NCBI GenBank assembly: GCA_000230955.3
Contig: CP007060.1
Coordinates: 2,424,216 to 2,488,215 of the forward strand
Source of the DNA: Halobacterium sp. DL1
GTDB taxonomy: Archaea; Halobacteriota; Halobacteria; Halobacteriales; Halobacteriaceae
Direction of reading: 5' to 3'
Length of the DNA: 64,000 nt
The position numbers and the translations under genes were made by a program. Within the stretch, counting starts at the first letter, position 1; every line of letters begins with the position of its first letter. The notes beneath the pieces were generated by a model. That model searched no databases and was not told the DNA's origin. It saw only the letters and a list, made by a program, of their open reading frames with translations. This document shows positions 15,294 to 24,278 of the stretch, in pieces.

Positions 15294-16472
15294 ATGAAAC
15301 TGGCAATGATCGGGTTCGGTCAAGCGGGCGGGAAAATACTCGACAAATTCCTCGAGTACGACAAGCGGCACAATTCGAACATCGTGCGTGCCGCCGTCGC
15401 CGTCAACACCGCCAAGGCCGACCTCATGGGTCTCGAACACGTTCCACAGGAGAATCGCGTCCTCATCGGACAGTCCCGCGTCAAAGGGCACGGCGTCGGG
15501 GCGGACAACGAACTCGGCGCGGAGATCGCCGAGGAAGACATCGACGAGATCCAGGGTGCGATCGACAGCATCCCCGTCCACGAGGTCGACGCGTTCCTCG
15601 TCATCTCTGGTCTCGGCGGCGGTACCGGGTCGGGTGGCTCCCCGGTCATCGCGAAGCACCTCAAACGCATCTACACCGAACCCGTCTACGGTCTCGGCGT
15701 GCTCCCCGGCCGCGACGAGGGCGGCATCTACACGCTGAACGCGGCCCGGTCGTTCCAGACGTTCGTCCGCGAGGTGGACAACCTCCTCGTCTTCGACAAC
15801 GACGCCTGGCGCAAGTCCGGCGAATCCGTTCAGGGCGGCTACGACGAGATCAACGAGGAAATCGTCACCCGCTTCGGCATCCTCTTCGGCGCGGGCGAGG
15901 TCGAACAGGGCGGCGAAGTCGCGGAATCCGTCGTCGACTCCTCGGAGATCATCAACACGCTCGCCGGCGGCGGCGTCTCCACGGTCGGCTTCGCCACCGA
16001 GGGCGTCGACGACGACGGCGGCAGCAGCGGCCTTCTCTCCCGGTTCACGAGCAACGACAACCCGGTCGAGGACTCCGCGTCCACGACCAACCGCATCACG
16101 TCGCTGGTCCGGAAGGCCGCGCTCGGTCAGCTCACCCTCCCCTGCGAGATCGAGGGCACCGAGCGCGCGCTCCTGGTCACCGCCGGCCCGCCGAAGTACC
16201 TCAACCGGAAAGGGATAGAGCGCGGCCGGAAGTGGCTCGAAGAGCAGACCGGCTCGATGGAGGTCCGCGGCGGCGACTACCCCGTTCGGAACTCCAAGCA
16301 GGTGGCCTCGGTCGTCCTGCTGTCGGGCGTGAACAACGTCCCGCGCATCAAGGAGCTCCAGGAGGTCGCCATCGAGGCTCAGGAGAACATCGACGACATC
16401 CGCGACGAAAGCGAAGAGAACTTGGAGGAACTCGTCGAAGACGACGACGATGAACTTGAGCCGCTGTTCTAA
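15294..16472 (+). CDS. cetZ: CetZ tubulin-like GTPase
   Basis: A 392-residue member of the CetZ family, the archaeal FtsZ/tubulin-related cytoskeletal GTPases. It starts with the diagnostic MKLAMIGFGQAGGKILDKF. The tubulin signature GGGTGSGG is at 108-115 and a synergy-loop-like region follows near 215-230. A disordered acidic tail (NLEELVEDDDDELEPLF) closes the protein. In Haloferax, CetZ1 controls rod shape and motility rather than division. The whole protein fits the CetZ1-like class, but paralogue assignment would need a tree. A membrane protein gene overlaps its 3' end by 23 bases. Confidence 0.92.
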   Translation: MKLAMIGFGQAGGKILDKFLEYDKRHNSNIVRAAVAVNTAKADLMGLEHVPQENRVLIGQSRVKGHGVGADNELGAEIAEEDIDEIQGAIDSIPVHEVDAFLVISGLGGGTGSGGSPVIAKHLKRIYTEPVYGLGVLPGRDEGGIYTLNAARSFQTFVREVDNLLVFDNDAWRKSGESVQGGYDEINEEIVTRFGILFGAGEVEQGGEVAESVVDSSEIINTLAGGGVSTVGFATEGVDDDGGSSGLLSRFTSNDNPVEDSASTTNRITSLVRKAALGQLTLPCEIEGTERALLVTAGPPKYLNRKGIERGRKWLEEQTGSMEVRGGDYPVRNSKQVASVVLLSGVNNVPRIKELQEVAIEAQENIDDIRDESEENLEELVEDDDDELEPLF

Positions 16473-17229
16473 GCTCGCGGCTGCACTCGTCGTTCTCCTG
16501 CTCGCGGCCGCCGTGCCAGCGGCTGCGGTGTCCGTTAGTGGTGACGTTCCCGCGACCGCCGAGGTCGGCGAGAAGCAGACGACGACGTTCACCGTTACGG
16601 AACCGTTCGACGAGTACGAGCAGTGGACGCTGCAGGCCGAGACGCAACTGGAGGACGTCACCTGGCAGGTGACGACCTTCGACAACGCCGACAACCAGGT
16701 CGACGAACAGACCGTCACCGGCCAGTCGATGAGCTACGACCTGCAGGCGTCCAGCGGCGTGGTGCGCGTCGAGGTGAAACTCGTCGGCACGACGCCGTCG
16801 GTCAGCGAGTGGAGCTACGAGCCGCCCCAGCAGTTCACCTACGCGGAGTTCGTGCAGTCCCAGGAGGGCGGCGCCAGTGACACGCTCCAGAGCTACGAGA
16901 CGCGACCGTACACGACCGAGAGCGACGAAGCCCGGACGGCCATCGACGACGCCCAGTCGGCCATCGAGAGCGCGAAGAGCGCCGGCGGGGGCGTCGGCGA
17001 CGCCGAACGCGACCTGGAGGACGCCGTCGAGTTCTTCAACACCGGCAACTTCGAGCAGGCGACGAACAACGCCGAGGAGGCCCAGCAGACCGCGAACAAC
17101 GCGGCATCCTCCGCCCAGCAGACGGACATGCTCCTGCTGGTGGCTGCCGGCGTCGTCGTCCTCCTGCTGATTGCGGGCGGCGTCTACTGGTACCTCCAGC
17201 AGCGGGACACCTACGACAAACTCGGCTGA
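16450..17229 (+). CDS. exported C-terminally membrane-anchored protein, unknown
   Basis: A 259-residue protein with a Sec signal (MNLSRCSKLAAALVVLLLAAAVPAAAV) and a beta-rich extracellular domain (about 30-130). A helical, Ala/Asn-rich segment (155-220, EARTAIDDAQSAIESAKSAGG and EQATNNAEEAQQTANNAAS) looks like a short coiled coil. A C-terminal membrane helix (224-246, MLLLVAAGVVVLLLIAGGVYWYL) ends in a short cytoplasmic tail. The start lies within the last 23 bases of cetZ, so the two are tightly coupled. It could be a surface partner of the CetZ cytoskeleton, but this is inference from position. Confidence 0.75.
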   Translation: MNLSRCSKLAAALVVLLLAAAVPAAAVSVSGDVPATAEVGEKQTTTFTVTEPFDEYEQWTLQAETQLEDVTWQVTTFDNADNQVDEQTVTGQSMSYDLQASSGVVRVEVKLVGTTPSVSEWSYEPPQQFTYAEFVQSQEGGASDTLQSYETRPYTTESDEARTAIDDAQSAIESAKSAGGGVGDAERDLEDAVEFFNTGNFEQATNNAEEAQQTANNAASSAQQTDMLLLVAAGVVVLLLIAGGVYWYLQQRDTYDKLG

Positions 17230-17231
17230 CC

Positions 17232-17906
17232 GTGCGGGTCGTCGTTCCGTTCGACCCGACCGAGCCGAACACCCGACTCTCCTCCGTTCTCAGCCCCGAC
17301 GAGCGACGGGAGTTCGCCGACGCGATGCTCGACGACGTGCTAGACGCCGTCCGTGCGGCCGGGGGCAGCCCCGAGGTGCTGGCCAGCGCGCCAGTCGACG
17401 CCGACGCCCCGGTGACGGTCGACGCCCGGCCGCTGTCGGCCGCGGTGAACGACGCGCTCGCCGAGGTCCCTGTGAGTGATACGAGCAAGGGCTCGTCGGA
17501 CGAACGGAGCGAGTCCGACGGTGGACTGCCGGCGGCAGTCGTGATGGCGGACCTCGCGCTCGCCACGCCCGACGCGCTGACCAGGCTGTTCGACGCGGCC
17601 GGCGACGTGGTGGTCGCCCCCGGCAGGGGCGGCGGAACGAACGCGCTGGTCGTGCGCGACCCAGCGTTCCGCGTGGACTACCACGGCGTCTCTTACCGCG
17701 ACCACGTGGCGGCCGCCGAGGCCGTCGAGGCGAGCGTCGGGACCGTCGACTCGTTCCGACTCGCCGTCGACGTCGACGAGCGCGCCGACCTCGTCGACGT
17801 GCTGGTCCACGGCGACGGCGCGGCCGCGGCGTGGCTCCGGGACGCCGGCTTCCGCGTCGCAGTCCAGGGCGGACGACCGGTCGCCGTCCGCGAACCCAAC
17901 GACTAA
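17232..17906 (+). CDS. cofC: 2-phospho-L-lactate guanylyltransferase
   Basis: A 224-residue CofC nucleotidyltransferase that joins GTP to 2-phospho-L-lactate in coenzyme F420 synthesis. The N-terminal MRVVVPFDPTEPNTRLSSVLSPDERREFA, the VVMADLALATPDALTRL strand and APGRGGGTNALVVRDPAF (nucleotide/metal site) are family hallmarks. The start is GTG two bases after the preceding stop. A Ser/Asp/Glu-rich insert (VSDTSKGSSDERSESDGG, about residues 79-96) interrupts the domain and coincides with a DNA palindrome (17494-17520). The gene precedes cofG in the same run of genes. Confidence 0.88.
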   Translation: MRVVVPFDPTEPNTRLSSVLSPDERREFADAMLDDVLDAVRAAGGSPEVLASAPVDADAPVTVDARPLSAAVNDALAEVPVSDTSKGSSDERSESDGGLPAAVVMADLALATPDALTRLFDAAGDVVVAPGRGGGTNALVVRDPAFRVDYHGVSYRDHVAAAEAVEASVGTVDSFRLAVDVDERADLVDVLVHGDGAAAAWLRDAGFRVAVQGGRPVAVREPND

Positions 17907-17931
17907 GCGCGCGAGAGCCGACCGCACGGGT

Positions 17932-18372
17932 ATGCAACTGAGACGGCTCGCCCGCGCGGCGGTCGCGCTCGTCGGTCTGGCGCTGGTCGCCGCGGTGGTC
18001 TTCTCGGCGCTGGTCGCCGCGCTAGAAGCGGTCGGCGTCCCCCGGTCGACGGCCTCACCCGCCGCGCTGGGCGGCGTCGTGTCGGCGGCGCTGGCGGCCG
18101 CGGACGTCTACACGCCGCTGGGGAACAACAGCCGGACGGCGATGCTCCGCGAGAAGTCCCCGCGTGCCCTCGGTGTCGACTTTGCGGCCGCGTCGGCCGT
18201 CGGCTTCGTCGCCGGCGCCGTCGCCGGGATGCTCCTGCTGTCGCCGGGGACGGCCGGGTGGACGAGAATGGGCGTGGTCGTAGCGGCCGTCCTCCTGGGC
18301 TACGGGACGTTCGTCGCGCGCAACGTCGCGGTGTACAGCCCCGGCTACGGGGCCGATGGGTCCGAGCTATGA
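17932..18372 (+). CDS. membrane protein of the F420 gene cluster, unknown
   Basis: A 146-residue protein with four hydrophobic segments (about 10-32, 45-60, 83-105 and 110-128) and a short polar tail. A conserved-looking loop VYTPLGNNSRTAMLREKSPRALGVDF lies between helices. It sits between cofC and cofG; its stop overlaps the cofG start (ATGA), so translation is coupled. The position suggests involvement with F420 biology, but no motif shows a function. Confidence 0.65.
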   Translation: MQLRRLARAAVALVGLALVAAVVFSALVAALEAVGVPRSTASPAALGGVVSAALAAADVYTPLGNNSRTAMLREKSPRALGVDFAAASAVGFVAGAVAGMLLLSPGTAGWTRMGVVVAAVLLGYGTFVARNVAVYSPGYGADGSEL

Positions 18373-19493
18373 GTTCGATTCCGGGCGACGAGGCGTACGA
18401 CGTCGAGGTGGACGTCTCCGACGCGGACCGGGAGCGCGCGCTCGCCGTCCGTCCCAAGGACGTCGACCCGGCCGACGAACTGACGTTCGCGCGGAACGTC
18501 TTCGTCCCGCTGACCACCGCGTGTCGGTACACCTGCACGTACTGCACCTACTACGACGTCCCCGGCGAGGCGACGCTACTGAGCCCCGAGGACGTCCGCG
18601 AGACGTGTCGCACCGGCGCCGAGGCCGGCTGTACGGAGGCGCTGTTCACGTTCGGCGACGACCCCGACGACCGTTACACGGAGATTCACGACCAGCTAGC
18701 CGAGTGGGGCCACGACTCCATCCACGACTACCTCCGCGAGGTCTGCGAGATAGCCCTCGACGAGGGGTTGCTCCCGCACGCGAACCCCGGCGACCAGACC
18801 CGCGAGCAGATGGAACGGGTCGCGGACCTGAACGCCTCGATGGGCGTCATGCTGGAGACGACGGCCGACGTGCAGGCCCACGGCGGCCCCCGGGCGAAGA
18901 ACCCCGGCCAGCGACTCCACACCATCCGGACCGCGGGCGAACTCGGCGTCCCGTTCACCACCGGCATCCTCGTCGGCATCGGCGAGGACGTCGAGGACCG
19001 CGCCGAGAGCCTGCTCGCCATCCGTGACCTCCACGAGCGCTACGGGCACGTCCAGGAGGTCATCGTCCAGCCGGTCAGCCCGAACGAGCGCTGGCAGGCG
19101 GACCCGCCGAGCGAGGCGACGATGCGCCGGACGGTGGCGATGGCGCGAGCAGTGCTCCCGGAGGAGGTGGCCGTGCAGGTGCCGCCGAACCTCGCGGACG
19201 CCCGGGCGCTGCTGGACTGCGGGGTCGAGGACCTGGGTGGCGTCTCCCCAGTCACTGACGACTACATCAACCCGGACTACGCGTGGCCCGCGCTCCGCGA
19301 ACTCGCGGACATCGCGGAGCACGGCGGCGTCCCGCTGCGCGAGCGACTCCCCGTTTACGAGCGGTTCCTCCCCGACGGCGTGCGGGACGGCGACGGGAGC
19401 CTGGAGAACGAGTGGGTGGGCGAGCGCATCGGCCGCGCGCTGATTGCGGACGACGACGCGGGCCGGCGCTACCGCGCTGTCCTGGACGACTAG
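18369..19493 (+). CDS. cofG: FO synthase subunit CofG (7,8-didemethyl-8-hydroxy-5-deazariboflavin synthase)
   Basis: A 374-residue radical SAM enzyme. The [4Fe-4S] motif is C52-x3-C56-x2-C59 (CRYTCTYC), followed by FGDDPDDRYTEI, MLETTADVQAHGGP, GIGEDVEDR and VIVQPVSPNERW, all typical of CofG. With CofH it builds the deazaflavin FO of coenzyme F420 from tyrosine and a ribityl-diaminouracil. The ATG at 18369 overlaps the upstream stop. CofH is encoded close by on the opposite strand, separated by a DUF457-type gene. The 3' end overlaps that convergent gene by 4 bases. Confidence 0.93.
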   Translation: MSSIPGDEAYDVEVDVSDADRERALAVRPKDVDPADELTFARNVFVPLTTACRYTCTYCTYYDVPGEATLLSPEDVRETCRTGAEAGCTEALFTFGDDPDDRYTEIHDQLAEWGHDSIHDYLREVCEIALDEGLLPHANPGDQTREQMERVADLNASMGVMLETTADVQAHGGPRAKNPGQRLHTIRTAGELGVPFTTGILVGIGEDVEDRAESLLAIRDLHERYGHVQEVIVQPVSPNERWQADPPSEATMRRTVAMARAVLPEEVAVQVPPNLADARALLDCGVEDLGGVSPVTDDYINPDYAWPALRELADIAEHGGVPLRERLPVYERFLPDGVRDGDGSLENEWVGERIGRALIADDDAGRRYRAVLDD

Positions 19494-20047
19494 ACGTCGA
19501 GGCGCTCGCCGAGCCGCCCGATGGGTTTCCTGACGAGAACGTACACCGCCGACACCGACAGCATCGCCAGCGTGAGCCGACGGACCAGGTCGCCGTACAG
19601 CAGGAGGCCGGGCAGTGAGAACGCGGCGACGACGAGCAGGTCCTCCGGTGAGCCGTCGTAGCGGACCCAGCGCCGGGGCGCAATCCACCGGCCGCGGCGG
19701 TGAGCGTAGACGCCGCGCTGGTCGTCGTTGCTCCACGGCCGGGAGCCGAGGCCGCCGCCGAACATGTCTGTGACGGAGTGGACGGCGGCGGAGAGCAGGA
19801 AGAACGCGGCGCCGGCGGTGATCGGCGACGGCGCGAGCACGGCGACGACGAAGCCGACGGCGACGAACGGCCAGTACAGTTCGGGGTAGTGCAGCGTCTT
19901 GCGGTGGGCGACGTACGCGACGTCGAGGTCCGGGAAGATGCCGCCGGCCATCGCGCCGAGCGCCGCCGGAACGGCGAGTTCGGGGGCGACCCACAGCGTG
20001 CTCGCTGCGAGCGTGACGCCGATGGCGGCGTGGGTGGTGCTCATCAT
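19490..20047 (-). CDS. membrane-bound metal-dependent hydrolase-like protein (YbcI/DUF457 family)
   Basis: A 185-residue DUF457-type protein. The conserved histidine/aspartate set is present: [40 protein letters not shown] and [19 protein letters not shown]. Four or five membrane helices run through it. Family members are predicted metal-dependent membrane hydrolases with unknown substrates. Two ATGs (20047 and 20044) could start it. It lies 5 bases after the cofH stop on the same strand and is likely co-transcribed with it. Confidence 0.8.
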   Translation of the reverse strand: MMSTTHAAIGVTLAASTLWVAPELAVPAALGAMAGGIFPDLDVAYVAHRKTLHYPELYWPFVAVGFVVAVLAPSPITAGAAFFLLSAAVHSVTDMFGGGLGSRPWSNDDQRGVYAHRRGRWIAPRRWVRYDGSPEDLLVVAAFSLPGLLLYGDLVRRLTLAMLSVSAVYVLVRKPIGRLGERLDV

Positions 20048-20052
20048 GGCGG

Positions 20053-21423
20053 TCAGTCGTCCGCGCTGGCCGTCCCGGAGGCGGCGTCGGCGTCGCGTTC
20101 GGGGACCAGCGGCGTGCCGTCCGCCTGCGGCCCGAGTCGGGGGCCGAGGGGGTCCTCGTCGGGGTCGACGACGCGGCGTTCAGTGTAGTCCGTCGAGCGC
20201 TCGACGGGCGTGCGGCCGATGGCCGATATCATCTCGGCGTAGTCACGGACGGAGCGGAACTCGCCGTGCTGGCCGCCCGCACGCTTCGTGATCTCCTCGG
20301 AGAGGATGGTGCCCATGAAGTCGTCGGCGCCGCAGTTGAGCAGTTTCAGGCCCTTCGCGTTCCCGAACTTCACCCACGACGACTGGATGTGTTCGACGTT
20401 GTCGAGGAAGAGCCGAGACACCGCGACCATCAGTTCGTCCTCGGCGTCGCTGGCGCCGCCGGTGACGACGCCGCGGTCGAACAGCGGCGTCTCCCGGTGG
20501 ACGAACGAGAGCGGAACGAACTCCGTGATGTTGTCCGTGCGGTCCTGCAGGCCCCGGATTACGTCGAGGTGGTGGACGCGGTGGGCGGCGTTGTCGACGT
20601 GACCGTACATGATGGTCGCGGTCATCGGGAGGCCGACGTCGGCGGCCGCCTCCATCGCAGCGACCCACTCGTCGGTCGATATCTTCCCTGGACAGATGAC
20701 GTCCCGGACCTCGTCGACGAGAATCTCGGCGGCGGTGCCCGGGACGGTGTCCAGGCCCGCGTCGGCGAGTTGCTGGTACACCTCGCGGTAGCCCCACTCG
20801 ACGCCGCGCTGGGCGTGTTCGGCTTCCTCCGGGGTGATCGAGTGGACGTGGGCGCCGGCCTCGCTCATCGCGCGTATCTGCTCGACGTACGTGTGCGGGT
20901 CCGTGTCGTAGCGCTCGGGGGGCTTGTAGTTGTGCTCCTGGTTCTGGGGGTCGAGGGCCTCGCGGTGTTCCTCGTTCAGGCCGAAGGCGGGGTGGAGCCC
21001 CGAGACGGACGTGACCTCGTAGACGCCGCGCTCGACAGCGTCGGCGACGGCGTCGTGGGACTCCTCGGGCGTCTTCGTGAAGCCGGCGTGGGCCTCGTCG
21101 TGGTCGGTCTCGAACCGGTGGGCGGTGTCCTTGAAGTTGCAGAACAGGCAGCCCGTGTTGCAGGCCGTCGTGACGTTGTTGTTCACGTTCGCGACGAACG
21201 TCACCTCGTCGCCGACCACCTCGGCGCGGCGGCGGTCGGCGGCCTCGAGGACGAGTTCCTTCCGCCGGGGGTCGATGCCCTCGACGTCCGTGCCGGTGGT
21301 GATGAGTTCGATGCCGTCGTCGACGGTGAGGCGGTCGCCGGCGCGCGCCTTCGACAGCGCGTTCTCGAACGACTGGTCGGTGTCGGGGACCACGTCGAAA
21401 TCGAACTCGCCGGCGTCGGTCAT
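20053..21423 (-). CDS. cofH: FO synthase subunit CofH (5-amino-6-(D-ribitylamino)uracil-tyrosine 4-hydroxyphenyl transferase)
   Basis: A 456-residue radical SAM enzyme with C88-x3-C92-x2-C95 (CNTGCLFC) preceded by [14 protein letters not shown]. Other family motifs are [55 protein letters not shown] and [14 protein letters not shown]. It forms the tyrosine-uracil adduct that CofG cyclises to FO. The C-terminal 50 residues are an acidic extension. The ATG at 21423 begins [21 protein letters not shown]. It is divergent from purC. Confidence 0.93.
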   Translation of the reverse strand: MTDAGEFDFDVVPDTDQSFENALSKARAGDRLTVDDGIELITTGTDVEGIDPRRKELVLEAADRRRAEVVGDEVTFVANVNNNVTTACNTGCLFCNFKDTAHRFETDHDEAHAGFTKTPEESHDAVADAVERGVYEVTSVSGLHPAFGLNEEHREALDPQNQEHNYKPPERYDTDPHTYVEQIRAMSEAGAHVHSITPEEAEHAQRGVEWGYREVYQQLADAGLDTVPGTAAEILVDEVRDVICPGKISTDEWVAAMEAAADVGLPMTATIMYGHVDNAAHRVHHLDVIRGLQDRTDNITEFVPLSFVHRETPLFDRGVVTGGASDAEDELMVAVSRLFLDNVEHIQSSWVKFGNAKGLKLLNCGADDFMGTILSEEITKRAGGQHGEFRSVRDYAEMISAIGRTPVERSTDYTERRVVDPDEDPLGPRLGPQADGTPLVPERDADAASGTASADD

Positions 21424-21573
21424 GTGCGATGGAACTGCGCGCACGGACAAAAAGCCTCTCACAGCGGCCACGTGCGCCACGCGTGCCACGAACGTGTACA
21501 ACTCCACTCGAAGCGAAGGGGTTGTGGGCACGAGAGTGAAAGATTCATGGTCGTCGGTCACCCCGGTACGCCC

Positions 21574-22593
21574 ATGACGAGCGTCAAGGACCTCCGGGTG
21601 GAGGAGCCACCGACCCGGGAGTCGCTGGGTCGCGGCGTCTTCGAGTTCAGCGACCGCTACTCCGTCTTCGACTGGGGGGAGATGCCCGACCTGATTCCGC
21701 GCAAGGGCGCCAGCCTCGCCACGATGGGCGCGTTCAACTTCGAACTCCTCGAGACCGAGGGGGTGCCGACGCACTACGAGGGTGTTCGGACAGACAGCGG
21801 TGACACGGTCGCGCTCGCGGACGCCCCCGAACCCCCGACCGAGATGGTCGTCGCGCTCACGCAGGTGCCCGACCTCCCGTTCGAGAACGGGAGCTACGAC
21901 TACGACGCCTACCACGAGGCCGCTGCCGGGAACTACCTCGTGCCCCTGGAGGTCGTCTTCCGGAACAGCGTCCCGGTGGGGTCGAGTCTCCGGAAGCGCC
22001 GCGACTCCGCGGACTTCGACCTCGACTTCGAGGAGTGGCCCGACGAGCGCGTCGACCTCCCGAGTCCGGTCGTGGAGTTCTCCACGAAGTACGAGGAGCA
22101 GGACCGCTACCTCACACGGGAGGAAGCCGACCACATCGCGGGCCGCGCGAGTATCGAGGACCTCGAAGCGCTTGCCCGCGAGGTGAACCGCGTCGTCACC
22201 GAGCGCGCCGAGCGCGCGGGCTTCGTCCACGAAGACGGGAAGATAGAGTGTCTCTACGTCGACGGCGAGGTCCGCGTCGCGGACGTCGTCGGCACGTTCG
22301 ACGAGAACCGCTTCGGGTTCGAGGGCCGCGAGGTCTCCAAGGAGGTCGTCAGGCAGTACTACAAGCGCGCCGACCCCGAGTGGGTCGAGGCCGTCGCGGC
22401 GGCCAAACAGGAGGCCGACGACCGCGGCGTCGCGGACTGGCGCGCGCTCTGCGAGGCGTCCCCGGACCCGCTTCCCGAGGAACTCGTGCAGGCCACCTCA
22501 GAGATGTACGCGGCGGGCGCGAACCGCTACACGGACCACGAGTGGTTCGACGCGCCGCCGCTCGGCGAGGCGCTCGCCGCGTTCGACCAGTGA
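21574..22593 (+). CDS. purC: phosphoribosylaminoimidazole-succinocarboxamide synthase (SAICAR synthetase)
   Basis: A 339-residue haloarchaeal PurC that ligates aspartate to CAIR in purine synthesis. Motifs: [96 protein letters not shown]. The ATG at 21574 is preferred over one 27 bases upstream because an AAAGATTC box sits about 30 bases before it. The downstream VanZ-like gene overlaps its stop (GTGA). The other purine genes of the window lie about 2.3-4 kb downstream. Confidence 0.92.
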   Translation: MTSVKDLRVEEPPTRESLGRGVFEFSDRYSVFDWGEMPDLIPRKGASLATMGAFNFELLETEGVPTHYEGVRTDSGDTVALADAPEPPTEMVVALTQVPDLPFENGSYDYDAYHEAAAGNYLVPLEVVFRNSVPVGSSLRKRRDSADFDLDFEEWPDERVDLPSPVVEFSTKYEEQDRYLTREEADHIAGRASIEDLEALAREVNRVVTERAERAGFVHEDGKIECLYVDGEVRVADVVGTFDENRFGFEGREVSKEVVRQYYKRADPEWVEAVAAAKQEADDRGVADWRALCEASPDPLPEELVQATSEMYAAGANRYTDHEWFDAPPLGEALAAFDQ

Positions 22594-22958
22594 GGTCGCC
22601 GCGGTGGGGCGCGGTCGCCGCCGCCGTCGGCCTGGTCGTCGTGGCGGCGTCGCTGGTCCCCGGCTCCACGGGTGCAGCCAGCGCTCTCCCCGCGAACGCG
22701 GACAAACTCCTCCACGCCGGGGGCTACGCGGCACTCTCGTTCTCCGTCGCCGCCGCAATGCGGGCCCGAACCGTCCGCACACTCGCGGTAGTCGTCCTCG
22801 CCGTCGCGGCTCTCGGCGGCGCCGTCGAACTCGTCCAGCCGGCAGTCGGCCGCACCCTCAGCCTCCTCGACGCCGCCGCGAACCTCGTGGGCGCTTCAGT
22901 CGGCGCCACCATCCGATGGCTCGTAACAGCCCGGACAGCCGACAGCCTGGCGGATTGA
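22590..22958 (+). CDS. VanZ-like membrane protein
   Basis: A 122-residue protein with a GTG start overlapping the purC stop. Four hydrophobic helices are present. The VanZ-like core is [22 protein letters not shown] (the DK-hH-y motif), followed by [29 protein letters not shown] (the E-Q--GR--s--D--AN--G motif). VanZ proteins are linked to glycopeptide resistance in bacteria; the role in archaea is unknown. Its stop codon lies in the first bases of a long hairpin element. Confidence 0.82.
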   Translation: MRSPRWGAVAAAVGLVVVAASLVPGSTGAASALPANADKLLHAGGYAALSFSVAAAMRARTVRTLAVVVLAVAALGGAVELVQPAVGRTLSLLDAAANLVGASVGATIRWLVTARTADSLAD

Positions 22959-23069
22959 AATGGCGAGCGCGGCTCGCGGGCGAAGCCCGTTTGCGCCTCA
23001 GTGACCCCTATCGCGAACGCGGTGAGCGATATGTCACTGAGCGTGCGCGAGCCGCGCGAGGGCTTTCAG
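22951..23069 (+). repeat. long hairpin element, GAAA...GGCTTTC family, copy 1
   Basis: The element opens with ATTGAAATGGC (from 22954) and closes with GGGCTTTCAG (to 23069). CGCGGCTCGCG (22968-22978) pairs with CGCGAGCCGCG (23046-23056). Inside, CTCAGTGAC (22997-23005) pairs with GTCACTGAG (23033-23041), with the loop containing GAACGCGGTGAGCG. It is preceded by CAGCCTGGCGGATTGAAA, nearly the same as before copy 4 (61809-61825). It starts inside the VanZ-like gene's stop region and could act as its terminator. Confidence 0.7.
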
Positions 23070-23158
23070 AGTGGGTCTGCTACTGACGCACATCATACAG
23101 AGAACGCACGAGCGACTAGACGAAGCCGCTTTACGCCCGCGACAACTCCGAACGAGTA

Positions 23159-24259
23159 ATGAGCGAGCCGAGCGCGGAGGTCTACGAGCAGGGGCGGGGG
23201 ATGGACGCCCACAACAAGGTGATGCGGGAGCTGCGGGACGAGAAGGGGTCGAAGGACTACGCGCCGGACGAGCCGACGCGGGTCTGGCTGGACGAGGACA
23301 ACACGCCGGACGGCGTCTACCAGAGCCTCACCATCATCCTGAACACCGGCGGCTGTCGGTGGGCGCGGGCCGGCGGCTGCACGATGTGCGGCTACGTCGC
23401 GGAGTCCGTCGAGGGCGGGAGCGTCGCCCACGAGGATCTGATGAAGCAGGTCGACGCTTGCCTGGCCCACGAGCGCGAGGAGGCCGACGAGCAGAGCGGC
23501 CTGATCAAGATCTACACGAGCGGGTCGTTCCTCGACGAGCGGGAGGTGCCCGCGGAGACGCGACAGGCCATCGCCGAGACGTTCAGCGACCGCGAGCGCA
23601 TCGTCGTGGAGAGCCTGCCGGACTTCGTCGACCGGGAGAAGATCGCAGATTTCACCTCGGTGGGCCTGAAGACGGACGTCGCAGTGGGCCTCGAAACCGC
23701 CAACGACCGCGTGCGCCACGACTGCGTGAACAAGTACTTCGACTTCAGCGACTTCGAGGCGGCGTGCGCGGAGGCTCGCGAGGCCGACGCGGCCGCGGCG
23801 ACCGCGGGCGCCGGCGTGAAGGCGTACCTGCTGATGAAGCCGCCGTTCCTCGCGGAGTCCGAGGCCATCGCGGACATGGAGCAGTCCATCCGACGCTGTG
23901 CGGACGTCGAGGGCTGCCACACCGTCTCGATGAACCCGACGAACGTCCAGCGCTACACGATGGTCGACCAGCTGCACTTCCGGGGCGGCTACCGGCCGCC
24001 GTGGCTCTGGTCGGTCGCAGCGGTCCTCGAATCGACCGCAGACGCGGACGCCATCGTCGTCTCCGACCCCGTGGGTCACGGCAGCGACCGCGGGCCGCAC
24101 AACTGCGGCGAGTGCGACGACCTGGTCCAGGAGGCCATCAAGGACTTCGACCTCCGGCAGGACCCCTCCGTGTTCTCGGAGGTGTCCTGTGAGTGCGAGG
24201 CGACCCACGAGGCCGTCGTGGAGCGCGAGAAGAGCTACAACCTGCCGCTCGCGGAGTAG
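23159..24259 (+). CDS. archaeosine synthase radical SAM subunit RaSEA
   Basis: A 366-residue radical SAM protein with the unusual spacing C66-x7-C74-x2-C77 (CRWARAGGCTMC), as in the RaSEA/Elp3-like group. Other motifs are LIKIYTSGSFLDEREVP, VESLPDFV, VGLETANDRVRHDCVNKYF, KAYLLMKPPFLAESEA and a late Cys set (HNCGEC, SCECEATH). RaSEA acts with ArcS to turn the lysine adduct of preQ0 at tRNA position 15 into archaeosine. Both ArcS and TgtA are encoded in this window. The ATG at 23159 starts the acidic N-terminus. It stands alone on the plus strand. Confidence 0.88.
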   Translation: MSEPSAEVYEQGRGMDAHNKVMRELRDEKGSKDYAPDEPTRVWLDEDNTPDGVYQSLTIILNTGGCRWARAGGCTMCGYVAESVEGGSVAHEDLMKQVDACLAHEREEADEQSGLIKIYTSGSFLDEREVPAETRQAIAETFSDRERIVVESLPDFVDREKIADFTSVGLKTDVAVGLETANDRVRHDCVNKYFDFSDFEAACAEAREADAAAATAGAGVKAYLLMKPPFLAESEAIADMEQSIRRCADVEGCHTVSMNPTNVQRYTMVDQLHFRGGYRPPWLWSVAAVLESTADADAIVVSDPVGHGSDRGPHNCGECDDLVQEAIKDFDLRQDPSVFSEVSCECEATHEAVVEREKSYNLPLAE

Positions 24260-24278
24260 CGCGGCCCTCGCCGCCAGG

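Noticed and set aside
22950-23070. CRISPR repeat (GGATTGAAA end resembles haloarchaeal CRISPR repeats)
   Set aside because: There is no series of equal repeats with spacers, and no cas genes; the sequence is a palindrome of the hairpin family.
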